Source: Thermoleptolyngbya sichuanensis A183
GTDB taxonomy: Bacteria > Cyanobacteriota > Cyanobacteriia > Elainellales > Elainellaceae
DNA: 64,000 bases
NCBI RefSeq assembly: GCF_013177315.1
Contig: NZ_CP053661.1
Span: 3,410,001-3,474,000, forward strand
Direction of reading: 5' to 3'
Shown one piece after another: positions 18,446 to 26,167 of the stretch. A program made the translations under genes and the position numbers. Below the pieces are notes generated by a model that did not search any database, was not told the origin of the DNA, and saw only the letters and a list, made by a program, of their open reading frames with translations. The first letter of the stretch is position 1, and each line of letters begins with the position of its first letter.

Positions 18446-18865
18446 TCATAACACCAACTGCGTCACCCAGCTTTCCGTATCGGTCTGATTTTTGGGATTG
18501 GCCTGCCGCCGCGCCAAGCGCCAGGTTTTGCCCTCAATTTGCCGCTGGAGGTAAATCTCAAACGGGTTAGCCTTTTGCGTTACCGTTCGCCCCGGAAACT
18601 CCAGCGTCACATCATAGGTTCCCCGCACCCGAAACCCCCGCAGGTTGCCGATTTGCAATCCCTGCTCATCAGTGATTTTGACATTGCTGATGGTAAATGG
18701 GGGAAAGGTCGGGTCTTGAGGATTCAGCAGTTGGATCAGGTCTTCCTGCGTCTGGCTGAACTGGAGGGCGATCGCCCGCTCCACGATATCTCGACCCGGC
18801 CCAGAGACAGAGCTACAGGCAGTCAGGAGGAACGTGAGCAGGAGCGCGAGGAGGGGACGGAGCAT
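18446..18865 (-). CDS. Putative lipoprotein of unknown function
   Basis: 139-aa protein with a clear lipoprotein signal: MLRPLLALLLTFLLTAC ends in the lipobox LTAC, so it should be lipidated at Cys17 and anchored to a membrane facing the periplasm. The mature part is beta-rich (FTISNVKITDEQGLQIGNLR, TYDVTLEFPGRTVTQKANPF), reminiscent of small NTF2- or PilP-like domains, but no family is certain. The frame is open 10 codons further upstream (MCFIPSINPK), but the methionine at 18865 directly precedes the signal peptide. The disrupted TPR gene lies 20 bp downstream on the same strand. Confidence 0.75.
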   Translation of the reverse strand: MLRPLLALLLTFLLTACSSVSGPGRDIVERAIALQFSQTQEDLIQLLNPQDPTFPPFTISNVKITDEQGLQIGNLRGFRVRGTYDVTLEFPGRTVTQKANPFEIYLQRQIEGKTWRLARRQANPKNQTDTESWVTQLVL

Positions 18866-18899
18866 TTTCGGGTTAATTGAAGGAATAAAGCACAAAGGG

Positions 18900-19050
18900 A
18901 GGGAAGGGGAAGTTAAAGAACGAAGAACGAAGAACGAAGAATGAAAAATGAAAAATGAAAAACGAAAAATGAAAAATGAAAAACGAAGCCTCTTCCCTCT
19001 TCGTTCTTCTCTCTTCGTTCTTCTCTTTTCGTTCTTCCCTCTCCCCTTTC
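18900..19050. repeat. GAACGAA / TTCGTTC repeat array
   Basis: GAAGAACGAAGAACGAAGAATG and AAAAATGAAAAACG units on the left (about 18916-18985) are followed by TTCGTTCTTCTCTC units on the right (about 19005-19045). The halves are complementary and could form a long imperfect hairpin in this divergent promoter gap. Confidence 0.85.
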
Positions 19051-19099
19051 CCTTCTCAGAACATCTTATGATCCAATTGCCCTTCTACCGTTGAAAACC

Positions 19100-19762
19100 A
19101 TGACAGGCAAAAGCTTGGGACTGTCGGAACCGCTGCACGATTACCTGCTGTCGGTGTCGCTGAGAGAGCCGGAGGTGCTGCGATCGCTCCGAGAGGAAAC
19201 GTCCCGCCATCCAGAGCGCATCATGCAGACCACGCCCGATCAGGGGCAATTTTTGGCGCTGCTGGTGCAACTGATTGGCGCGACGAAAACGCTGGAAATT
19301 GGCGTGTTTACGGGCTACAGTTCCCTGGCGGTGGCGCTGGCGCTGCCGGAAGCGGGGCAAGTCATCGCCTGCGACGTGAGCGAAGACTACACGGCGATCG
19401 CCCGTCGCTATTGGCAGCAGGCCGGCGTGGCGCACAAGATCGCGCTGCATCTTGCACCTGCGCTGGAAACGCTAGATCGCCTGCTGGCAGAGGGACAGGC
19501 GGGCACGTTTGACTTTGCCTTTATCGACGCAGACAAGGGCAACTACTGGAACTATTACGAGCGATCGCTCCAACTCCTGCGCCCCGGCGGGCTGATCGCC
19601 GTCGATAACGTCCTCTGGGGCGGCGAGGTCATCAACCCCGATAACCAATCCCCCAACACCCTCGCCATTCGCGAGTTCAACCAAAAAATTCACCAGGACA
19701 ACCGCGTCTCCCTCAGCATGATTCCCGTATCGGACGGGCTGACGCTGGCGGTGAAGCGGTAG
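19100..19762 (+). CDS. SAM-dependent O-methyltransferase (caffeoyl-CoA OMT-like)
   Basis: 220-aa class I methyltransferase of the Methyltransf_3 family. The SAM site is LEIGVFTGYSSLAVALALPE, followed by the acidic strand IACDVSEDY. FDFAFIDADKGNYWNYYERS is the metal/catalytic block, and GGLIAVDNVLWGGEV with its Asp-Asn pair completes the divalent-cation site. Family members methylate vicinal diols (catechol-like) with Mg2+; the substrate here is unknown. A TTG start is possible at 19091, but the ATG at 19100 is preferred. It is flanked on both sides by GAACGAA repeats. Confidence 0.92.
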   Translation: MTGKSLGLSEPLHDYLLSVSLREPEVLRSLREETSRHPERIMQTTPDQGQFLALLVQLIGATKTLEIGVFTGYSSLAVALALPEAGQVIACDVSEDYTAIARRYWQQAGVAHKIALHLAPALETLDRLLAEGQAGTFDFAFIDADKGNYWNYYERSLQLLRPGGLIAVDNVLWGGEVINPDNQSPNTLAIREFNQKIHQDNRVSLSMIPVSDGLTLAVKR

Positions 19763-19765
19763 AGG

Positions 19766-19900
19766 GAAGGGGGAAGAACGAAGAGGGAAAAACAAAGAGG
19801 GAAGAACGAAGAACGAAGAGGGAAAAACGAAGAGGGAAAAACGAAGAGGGAAGGAGGCTCTTTTTTGTTTTTCGTTCTTCATTTTTCGTTTTTCCCATGC
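19766..19900. repeat. GAACGAAGAGGGAAAAAC repeat array
   Basis: Some six imperfect units of GAACGAAGAGGGAA, followed by TTTGTTTTTCGTTCTTC in the opposite sense. It starts immediately behind the O-methyltransferase stop, could form a hairpin that acts as a terminator, and belongs to the 13-21 kb heptamer cluster. Confidence 0.85.
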
Positions 19901-19969
19901 CTCTGCCGAAATCATCACTTACCCTAAGATCAGAGTCCTCTTGCAAAACCGCGTCTGGGAGGAGGTGCG

Positions 19970-20758
19970 ATGCCTATCTCTAGCGAATGGATGCCCTGGC
20001 TGGTGGGGTTGGGGCTGAATAGCCTGCTGGCGGCGATCGCCTGGGTTTTGCCCAAGAAACTGCTGACTCCGGCGGGCATTTTCCACGCCTGGGCCCTGGG
20101 GGTGATTCTGTTTGGCACGCTGGGCTGGCGCGGCTATGTCGTCATGGTGGTGTACTTCCTGGTGGGATCGGCGGTCACTCGCATCGGCAAGCAGCGCAAA
20201 GAAGAGGCCGGCATTGCCGAGAAGCGCTCTGGGGCACGGGGCCCCGAAAACGTCTGGGGGTCGGCGCTGACGGCGACGCTCTGTGCGCTGAGCATTTACG
20301 CCCTGGGGAGTGCGGGCACGGCGACAACGAAGGTGATCATCGTGCTGCTAGCGCTGGGCTATGTGGCCAGCATTGCCACCAAGCTAGCCGACACCACCGC
20401 TACGGAAATTGGCAAAGCCTACGGCCGCCGCACGTTTTTGATTACCAACTTCCAACCCGTTCCAGCGGGAACTGAGGGCGCAGTGAGCCTGGAGGGAACG
20501 CTGGCAGGGCTGTTGGGGGCAGCGCTGATTGCCACGCTGGGCTGGGCCGTGCGGCTGATCGCCCCGATTGAAATTCCCATGTGCATTGCCGCCGCATTTA
20601 TCGCCACGAATCTGGAAAGCCTGATCGGCGCAACGCTGCAATCCAAATACCGCTGGCTCACCAACGAGATGGTGAATATTGTGAACACATTTTTGGGGGC
20701 GATCGCCGCCATTGCGATCGCTGGAGCCTACTACTTCCTGGCCCACCAGCTTGCCTAA
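19970..20758 (+). CDS. DUF92/TIGR00297 membrane protein, VTE6-like phytyl-phosphate kinase
   Basis: 262-aa integral membrane protein with six to seven hydrophobic segments. Conserved family blocks: GIFHAWALGVILFGTLGWRG, KLADTTATEIGKAYGRRTFL, and GTEGAVSLEGTLAGLLGAAL. The plant homologue VTE6 phosphorylates phytyl phosphate for tocopherol and phylloquinone synthesis, and the cyanobacterial homologue has been linked to the same salvage of chlorophyll-derived phytol. Strong ribosome site: GGAGGAGGTGCG directly before the ATG at 19970. It ends in AHQLA. Confidence 0.85.
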   Translation: MPISSEWMPWLVGLGLNSLLAAIAWVLPKKLLTPAGIFHAWALGVILFGTLGWRGYVVMVVYFLVGSAVTRIGKQRKEEAGIAEKRSGARGPENVWGSALTATLCALSIYALGSAGTATTKVIIVLLALGYVASIATKLADTTATEIGKAYGRRTFLITNFQPVPAGTEGAVSLEGTLAGLLGAALIATLGWAVRLIAPIEIPMCIAAAFIATNLESLIGATLQSKYRWLTNEMVNIVNTFLGAIAAIAIAGAYYFLAHQLA

Positions 20759-21167
20759 AGCGCAAACATACCTGAAGCGCAAATATGCGTAAATTGCGTA
20801 AATATTGTGTCAGCCCACTTTCGGCCCACCATCTCCAAGCCTGTCATTCCTACCACTGACTACAGTCAGCCCAGTCTCCGCCCATCCAACCCTCTTCGTT
20901 CTTCTCTCTTCGTTCTTCTCTCTTCCCGGTCTATCACCCTTGCCCCGCTAGAGTTTGTCTTTCTTCGTTCTTCCCTCTTCGTTCTTCTCTCTTCCCTCTT
21001 CCCCTTCCCTCTGCTAGCCAGACGACCGCATTCCATCCCCCAATCCTGCTTTAATCTAGCTATTCTCTAGATCTAAGACCGCAAGTTTATCCGAGAATAG
21101 GATCACCTCACCCTGCTTTGGTGATTACCGCTGCTGGATTGTCCGGATTGGATTAAGCAAGCCCTGC
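20759..21167. repeat. Intergenic region with TTCGTTCTTC arrays
   Basis: 409 bp before the DICT kinase. Two blocks of TTCGTTCTTCTCTCTTC units (about 20892-20925 and 20960-21010) form the last array of the cluster. Immediately after the VTE6-like stop, GCGCAAA-CATA units are repeated. No gene is seen; the kinase promoter should lie in the last 100 bp. Confidence 0.75.
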
Positions 21168-23156
21168 ATGAGCATTTCTGAGTCCGTGCTGGATGCGCTA
21201 TTGAAGCGATCGCCCCACTTGCGCCCCCAGCTTTACTTCAAATCGTCGCTCACCGCCCTCTCTCACGCGATGGAGGATCAGGTTCTGGCATCCTCCGGCC
21301 AGCCGCTCATCATTGCCAGCTTCCAGCGCGAACGGTTCTATCGACAGGAATCTCACCGCTACCTCCGCATCGCCGCGCTCACACCCCAGGTCTACGTCCT
21401 GGCTGCGCCCGAAACGGACTTCATGAACCGTTCAGAAGAATATGAAACCGTCGCCTTTGACCCCTCTGACCAATTAAGCCAGGAATGGCATCTGGTGGTG
21501 ATTGGGCAGCAGTATTCCGCCTGTCTGGTCTGCCGCGAGCGTACCAGCCTGCCCAGCGCTGCCGACACCGCAGAAACGACGATGGATCAAACCCGCCGCT
21601 TTGAAGGCGTGTGGACGTTTGACCGCCAGGTGAGCTACCATGCCGCCGAAATTTTGCTCGATCGCATCCTGAGCTATCGCCCAGAACTGGCGGAAAAAAT
21701 CGCCGCCGCCAAGGCCGAAATTCTGCTGCCGCAGCCCACCAAGCTGGAAGTAGACCCCGACCCCTTTGCCCAGCGCCTAGTCACTCATTTGCAGGCAGGG
21801 CAATACAAGCTGCTCAAGGCCTATCGCTCCATCGCTACACAGGAGCGCAAAGAACGCCTGGTGAACTCCATCACCACAGCAATGCGCCAGTCCCTCAACA
21901 CCGACGACATCTTCCGTGTGGCAGTGGAGGAGTTGGGCAAAGCGATGCAGGTCTGTCGCTGCATCATCTATCGCTGCAAAGACACCGACACCAGCGCCAA
22001 AATCACCTATGAATATCTCCGCGACAAGCGCATTGCTTCCCTGGTGGATCAGGACTGGCCGCTGCGAGACAATCCCCTGTTTCAAGCCGTGGCCCAGCAG
22101 CAGACCTCGGTGGCGATTCGCGAGGCGCTCCCTGCGGGAATCGCAAACACCAGCACTGACCCGCCGCTCGACCTGTCGCCGATCAAGCCAATTTTGAAGC
22201 GTGCATCCATCCGCTCTTGGCTGATGGTGCCTGTGATTAACCAGGGACGACTGCTGGGCATGGTGGAGCTACACCACTGCCAGAAAGAGCCACATACCTG
22301 GACAGACGAAGCGCGATCGCTCGTAGAATCCGTCGCCTCCCAGTTGGGCGTTGCCATCCTCCAATCCGAATCCTACGCCAACCTGGAAGACCTGAACGAG
22401 CAGCTTGAAGCGCTAGAGCGCACCCGCAGCAACCTGATCGCCATCACGGGCCACGAACTCCGCACGCCGCTGTCCACCATTCAGGTTTGCCTGGAAAGCC
22501 TTGCCAGCGAACCTGACATGCCCACAGAACTGCGCCAAGTCATGCTCAGCACGGCCCTGTCCGATGCAGAACGAATGCGAAAACTGGTGCAGGACTTCCT
22601 CACCCTATCGCGGCTGGAGAGCGGCCGCGTCGAGTGGCATCTGGAACCGCTGGCGCTGCAAGAGTGCGTAGACCTAGCCCTCAGCAGCCTACGAACCCGC
22701 CAGTCCGACGCGCCATTGCCCAAAATCCAGACCAACGTGCCGGGGGAACTGCCGCTGGTCAAGGCCGACGGGGAATGGCTGGTCGAGGTGCTGGCCAAAC
22801 TGCTAGACAACGCCTGCAAATTTACCGAATCCACCGGAGAAGTGCTGATCGAGGCGCACCCAAACGGCGGCAAGATGCTGGAAGTCACCATTGCCGACAC
22901 GGGACGCGGCATCGAGCCAAATCGCCTAGAGGTCGTCTTTGATCGCTTCTATCAGGAAGAAGGAGCCCTGCGGCGGACGGCGGGCGGCACGGGGCTGGGC
23001 CTGGCGATTTGCCGACAGATCATCCTGGCCCTGGGCGGGCAGATCTGGGCCGAGTCGGATGGGCGCGACAAGGGCAGCCAGTTTCACTTTACGCTGCCGC
23101 TGGCGCAGGAGACGGCGGGCACGTCTGGGGCTAGAGCAAAGAACGGCCGCTCCTGA
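21168..23156 (+). CDS. DICT-GAF sensor histidine kinase
   Basis: 662-aa soluble histidine kinase. Residues 1-180 fit a DICT sensory domain (LYFKSSLTALSHAMEDQVLA ... QPLIIASFQRERFYRQE ... YVLAAPETDF), a module seen in cyanobacteria with kinases and diguanylate cyclases. A GAF domain follows (about 231-400), then HisKA (about 415-480, GHELRTPLSTI) and HATPase_c (about 528-648; LLDNACKFTES, DTGRGIEPN, GGTGLGLAICRQI). No membrane segments. Within the GAF domain, codons at 22112-22145 (IREALPAGIA) derive from a dispersed palindromic DNA repeat also found inside other genes here. Its 3' end overlaps the convergent glycosyltransferase gene by 26 bp. No cognate regulator is adjacent. Confidence 0.9.
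   Translation: MSISESVLDALLKRSPHLRPQLYFKSSLTALSHAMEDQVLASSGQPLIIASFQRERFYRQESHRYLRIAALTPQVYVLAAPETDFMNRSEEYETVAFDPSDQLSQEWHLVVIGQQYSACLVCRERTSLPSAADTAETTMDQTRRFEGVWTFDRQVSYHAAEILLDRILSYRPELAEKIAAAKAEILLPQPTKLEVDPDPFAQRLVTHLQAGQYKLLKAYRSIATQERKERLVNSITTAMRQSLNTDDIFRVAVEELGKAMQVCRCIIYRCKDTDTSAKITYEYLRDKRIASLVDQDWPLRDNPLFQAVAQQQTSVAIREALPAGIANTSTDPPLDLSPIKPILKRASIRSWLMVPVINQGRLLGMVELHHCQKEPHTWTDEARSLVESVASQLGVAILQSESYANLEDLNEQLEALERTRSNLIAITGHELRTPLSTIQVCLESLASEPDMPTELRQVMLSTALSDAERMRKLVQDFLTLSRLESGRVEWHLEPLALQECVDLALSSLRTRQSDAPLPKIQTNVPGELPLVKADGEWLVEVLAKLLDNACKFTESTGEVLIEAHPNGGKMLEVTIADTGRGIEPNRLEVVFDRFYQEEGALRRTAGGTGLGLAICRQIILALGGQIWAESDGRDKGSQFHFTLPLAQETAGTSGARAKNGRS
22112..22145. repeat. 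Dispersed palindromic repeat inside the DICT kinase gene
   Basis: Member of the family with consensus GCGATTCGCGAAGCGATCCC followed by TGCGGGAATTGC. It encodes AIREALPAGIA in this frame, inside the GAF domain. Other members lie at 24340-24373, 29758-29791 and 30718-30751. Confidence 0.75.
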
Positions 23157-24099
23157 GTTCTGACATCTTTGCCAAAAGCGCAGTTCCCATTGCTGCCAGC
23201 AGCCCCAACAGGTAAAAAAACAGACGAGTCATCACCTTCAGCGGGTGGCCGCCCTTGTTGCAGGGCGGATTTCCCAGCACATGACAGTCAAATAATTTGG
23301 CAAAAAACCGGAGGCATTGAGCAGGGGTCAGGTTCTTGAACCCCAGCCAGAAATGATTGTGATAGAAGCTGATCTGATAGCGGGGCGATCGCGTCGAGAG
23401 GTCATGACAGCCGCCCGTTTCCTCCCCCAGATGCACCAGCCACGCCTCCGGGTCGTACCAGATCACCAGCCCCGTCGCCCGCAGCCGCAAGCACACGTCC
23501 GACTCTTCCCGCACCGCGCTGCCCCGAAACCGCTCGTCAAACCAGAGATGATGCTGGGTAAAGAGCGATCGCCGAAAGGACATATTGCAGCCCCGTGCCG
23601 ACAGCACCCGCTGCGGCTGCACTGTATGCACCAGGTCGAGGTGATACCAGGCGATCGCCGGATCGTTTGCCTCCGGCGGCAGTTGCTCGATGCGGCGATC
23701 GGGGTCATCCGCCAGCTTCAGCCGATCCAGCACCCGGCCGGCGATCGCTCCAATCTCTAAGTTTTGATAATGCCGCGCGTGTCTTGCCAAAAAATCCGGC
23801 GGCATCTGCACGTCGTCGTCCACAAACACCACAATCTCGCCCGTTGCCTGCCGAATGCCGACATTTCGCGCCTGCGGCAGGCTGGCCCAGTCCACCCGCA
23901 GCCAGGTCAGCTTGCCTGCTGCGCTGAGTTCTGCCAGCATTGCCTCGGTTTCGGGTTCATGCACCGCCGTCTGATCCACCACGACCACGTCGTAGGTCGG
24001 GTAATCTTGCCACAGGGCATCCCGCAGCGTGGCCCGCAGCACCGCCTCGCGCTGGTAGGTGGGAATAATTAAGGACACGAAGGGAAGCATTTGGAGCAA
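23131..24099 (-). CDS. Family 2 glycosyltransferase with C-terminal membrane anchor
   Basis: 322-aa GT-A enzyme. VSLIIPTYQREAVLRATLRD starts the nucleotide-sugar fold, GEIVVFVDDDVQMPPDFLAR contains the metal-binding Asp cluster, and SARGCNMSFRRSLF with DERFRGSAVREESDVCLRLR is the acceptor half, including the conserved E-E/D-D motif. A hydrophobic segment near the C terminus (about 290-310, LFFYLLGLLAAMGTALLA) probably anchors it to the inner membrane. Donor and acceptor cannot be deduced. Start at 24099, or the second Met at 24090 directly before PFVSLIIPT. Convergent 26-bp overlap with the DICT kinase. Confidence 0.88.
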   Translation of the reverse strand: MLQMLPFVSLIIPTYQREAVLRATLRDALWQDYPTYDVVVVDQTAVHEPETEAMLAELSAAGKLTWLRVDWASLPQARNVGIRQATGEIVVFVDDDVQMPPDFLARHARHYQNLEIGAIAGRVLDRLKLADDPDRRIEQLPPEANDPAIAWYHLDLVHTVQPQRVLSARGCNMSFRRSLFTQHHLWFDERFRGSAVREESDVCLRLRATGLVIWYDPEAWLVHLGEETGGCHDLSTRSPRYQISFYHNHFWLGFKNLTPAQCLRFFAKLFDCHVLGNPPCNKGGHPLKVMTRLFFYLLGLLAAMGTALLAKMSELRSGRSLL

Positions 24100-24188
24100 G
24101 GCGCATCAGCCTCCATCCTGTCGCATTTTGCCAATCTTCAGCTATCCTTCGGGTATTGTGAGCATTGGAAATTCAAGGGCTTGGCAGA

Positions 24189-24566
24189 ATGCAGGTGTGG
24201 GTTGCAGGCGTGGTGCTGTTTTTTGTAATGGCAGAGCTATATCCCTGGGTCGAGGGTCTGAGCTTACCGCTGCCGCTGATGGTGGCGGCCGGGCTGGGAC
24301 TGGCGATCGCCTCCAATCGGTTTCCCCTCAACGGTAGAGGGCGATTCGTGAAGCGATCCCTACGGGAATCGCCCCGCCTCGCGCCAAAGCCCGCGCCAAA
24401 AGCCACTCCTCCAGAAACCGCTCAACCCGCCAACCCCGCCTCCGCACCGCACCCAAGCCCAGCGCCACAGCGCCCCCCCACCCAGCTTCCCAACCTCCAC
24501 CCCGCCCCGCCTGCGCCCCCGCCCCGCCCAATTTCTTTTACCATCCGCAAGCCTGGTGGTTCCTAG
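24189..24566 (+). CDS. Small membrane protein with proline-rich tail
   Basis: 125-aa hypothetical. Two hydrophobic segments (about 5-20, VAGVVLFFVMAELYPWV; about 26-42, LPLPLMVAAGLGLAIAS) anchor a C-terminal tail extremely rich in Pro and Ala (PPETAQPANPASAPHPSPAP). The RGRFVKRSLRESPR segment joining the two is encoded by a dispersed palindromic repeat (24340-24373). Removing it would fuse membrane part and tail, so the tail may be an acquired, fast-evolving extension. The frame is open from 24165; the ATG at 24189 (MQVWVAGV) precedes the first hydrophobic stretch. Function unknown. Confidence 0.6.
   Translation: MQVWVAGVVLFFVMAELYPWVEGLSLPLPLMVAAGLGLAIASNRFPLNGRGRFVKRSLRESPRLAPKPAPKATPPETAQPANPASAPHPSPAPQRPPTQLPNLHPAPPAPPPRPISFTIRKPGGS
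24340..24373. repeat. Dispersed palindromic repeat in the proline-rich protein gene
   Basis: GCGATTCGTGAAGCGATCCC then TACGGGAATCGCC: same family as 22112-22145, but read in a different frame (RFVKRSLRESP). Confidence 0.75.
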
Positions 24567-24712
24567 TTGTAGATGTGTGTTTGAGAGATGGGAGAGAATA
24601 GAAATCCGCCGAAAGTGCCGACATTCTGGAATCCGGCTGTGGCTTGCTGTAGTCCTCTCTGTTCCTCTCCCTGTGAACCCCTCTCCTCACCCAAGTCCTC
24701 CAGGAGGCTGCT

Positions 24713-25366
24713 GTGTTGTTTCAAAAACTTCGTCAGCTCAACATTGATTTGCTGAGCGTCGGCAAAGGCACCATTTCCCTGCTGCGGAATGCTGAAAATA
24801 CAGACTCGGTGTATGACATTGAAGACGGTCTGCGATCGACCAAAGCAATGGCGCTGGCGGTGGAATACGTCAAGCGTGACGAGGCGATCGCCCGCCTGTT
24901 TGCAGAACGCTACATCGCGCCGCCGCCCGATCTGGATGCCCTGCTGAAGCTGCCGCCCGATTCCCTCGGCTACATCTACGCTTCGACGCTCACCGCCGCC
25001 GGGTTCGACCCCAACTTTTATCGCAAGGTCGAAGTCACCGACGACATCACCTACATGCTGCTGCGCCTGCGGCAAACGCACGACATCTGGCATCTGGTGA
25101 CGGGCTTTGAAACCAGCGTCTTTGGCGAACTGGGGCTAAAGGCCTTTGAACTGGCGCAGACCCGTCGTCCCATGTCAATCGTGCTGATTTGCGGCGGGCT
25201 GTTGAAGACCCTCACCGATGCGCCAGAGTCCCTCGACGGCATCCTCAACGACCTGTCGAAGGGCTACCGCATGGGCATGACCGCCAAGCCATTTCTGGCG
25301 CAAAAGTGGGAGGAACATTGGGAGCGTCCGCTGGCTGAATGGCGGCAAGAACTGGGCATCGCATAG
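24713..25366 (+). CDS. Coq4-family protein
   Basis: 217-aa soluble all-helical protein of the COQ4 family. RLRQTHDIWHLVTGFETSVF carries the HDxxH metal-ligand motif and the downstream Glu typical of Coq4. The rest (RPMSIVLICGGLLKTL, WEEHWERPLAEWRQELGIA) matches family ends. Eukaryotic Coq4 organises the coenzyme Q synthesis complex and acts in C1 decarboxylation/hydroxylation. Cyanobacteria make plastoquinone rather than ubiquinone, so the role here is uncertain but may concern quinones or carotenoids. The start is GTG at 24713 with AGGAGG seven bases upstream. Confidence 0.85.
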   Translation: MLFQKLRQLNIDLLSVGKGTISLLRNAENTDSVYDIEDGLRSTKAMALAVEYVKRDEAIARLFAERYIAPPPDLDALLKLPPDSLGYIYASTLTAAGFDPNFYRKVEVTDDITYMLLRLRQTHDIWHLVTGFETSVFGELGLKAFELAQTRRPMSIVLICGGLLKTLTDAPESLDGILNDLSKGYRMGMTAKPFLAQKWEEHWERPLAEWRQELGIA

Positions 25367-25383
25367 GCGCTAGGCCAACCCGA

Positions 25384-25474
25384 AACCGTGAGTATCGCAG
25401 CCGTGAGTATCGCAGCCGTGACTATCGCAGCCGTGAGTATCGCAACCGTGAGTATCGCAGCCGTGACTATCGCA
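25384..25474. repeat. 15-bp tandem repeat array
   Basis: Six copies of CCGTGAGTATCGCAG (with A/C and G/A variants) directly downstream of the VOC gene stop, between it and the convergent coq4-like gene. The last unit overlaps the end of the VOC coding sequence (25467). Confidence 0.9.
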
Positions 25475-25862
25475 GCGCATAGTCAGGCTGGTACTCCACC
25501 AGTTCCACCTCGTTGCCGTCAGGGTCGCTAACGTAGAGCCGCAGCCGCGTTTCGGGCGAGGTGTAGGTGTAATACTCAATGCCGTGCTTTTCTAGGTGCG
25601 ATCGCATCGTTTCGGCATCTTCGATCACAAAGCCGACGTGGTTGAACCCCGCGCTGGCATAGGGGCGATGAGCCGCCGCAGGTTCGTGGGCATTGTTCAG
25701 CGACATATAGAACTGCTCATTGCCCAGGTGAACCCAGCGATCGCCCCCATAGCTGCCCTCCGCCCGCACATACCAGTCGGGAAACAGCGTTTGATAAAAC
25801 CGCTGGCTCGCCTCCAAATCTTGACAAGATAGATTGACGTGTTCCATCCGTTTGAAGTTCAT
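25467..25862 (-). CDS. VOC/glyoxalase superfamily protein
   Basis: 131-aa protein with two beta-alpha-beta-beta-beta modules: MEHVNLSCQDLEASQRFYQT ... FPDWYVRAEGSYGG and GFNHVGFVIEDAETMRSHLE ... VSDPDGNEVELVEYQ. Metal-ligand candidates are His in MEHVNL, His in NHVGF and Glu in NEVELVE, as in glyoxalase I and fosfomycin-resistance enzymes. The substrate is not deducible. The frame is open upstream to 25982, but those codons overlap repeat-rich DNA. The ATG at 25862 (MNFKRMEHVN) begins the domain. Confidence 0.85.
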   Translation of the reverse strand: MNFKRMEHVNLSCQDLEASQRFYQTLFPDWYVRAEGSYGGDRWVHLGNEQFYMSLNNAHEPAAAHRPYASAGFNHVGFVIEDAETMRSHLEKHGIEYYTYTSPETRLRLYVSDPDGNEVELVEYQPDYALR

Positions 25863-26029
25863 GACTGCCTCCAGCCATTGTGTAAGGAGTGTGGTGTGTA
25901 AGGAGTGTCGTGTGAGGCGCGTTGTGGCGATGGGCGATGAACCTGATCTGGCCCTCTGGAAAGGGGCGATCGCCAAAGCCAAACAGCCCCCACTCCTTAA
26001 TCATACTCGTAATGAGTACGAGTAGGTCT

Positions 26030-26095
26030 TCCCCTGATAGGGACTCCCGGATGGAGACTCCTGGATGTAGACTCCCGGATGTAGACTCAAAGGTC
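26030..26095. repeat. 15-bp tandem repeat near the oxygenase gene
   Basis: Four units of GACTCCCGGATGTA with small changes (about 26040-26088), between the VOC gene and the end of the redoxin-2OG oxygenase gene. Non-coding. Confidence 0.75.
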
Positions 26096-26167
26096 AGCTA
26101 ATCCCACAAAGGGCATCAGGATTTGGACTCACGGTTTTACGGACTATCACGAACTCCTCACTACGGA

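Noticed and set aside
24563-25093. 176-codon minus-strand frame antisense to the Coq4-like gene
   Set aside because: Shadow of the HDxxH-containing protein; no start signal or motif of its own.
25384-25474. Possible CRISPR array (regular 15-bp repeats)
   Set aside because: The units are contiguous with no unique spacers, and no cas genes are present; it is a simple tandem repeat.
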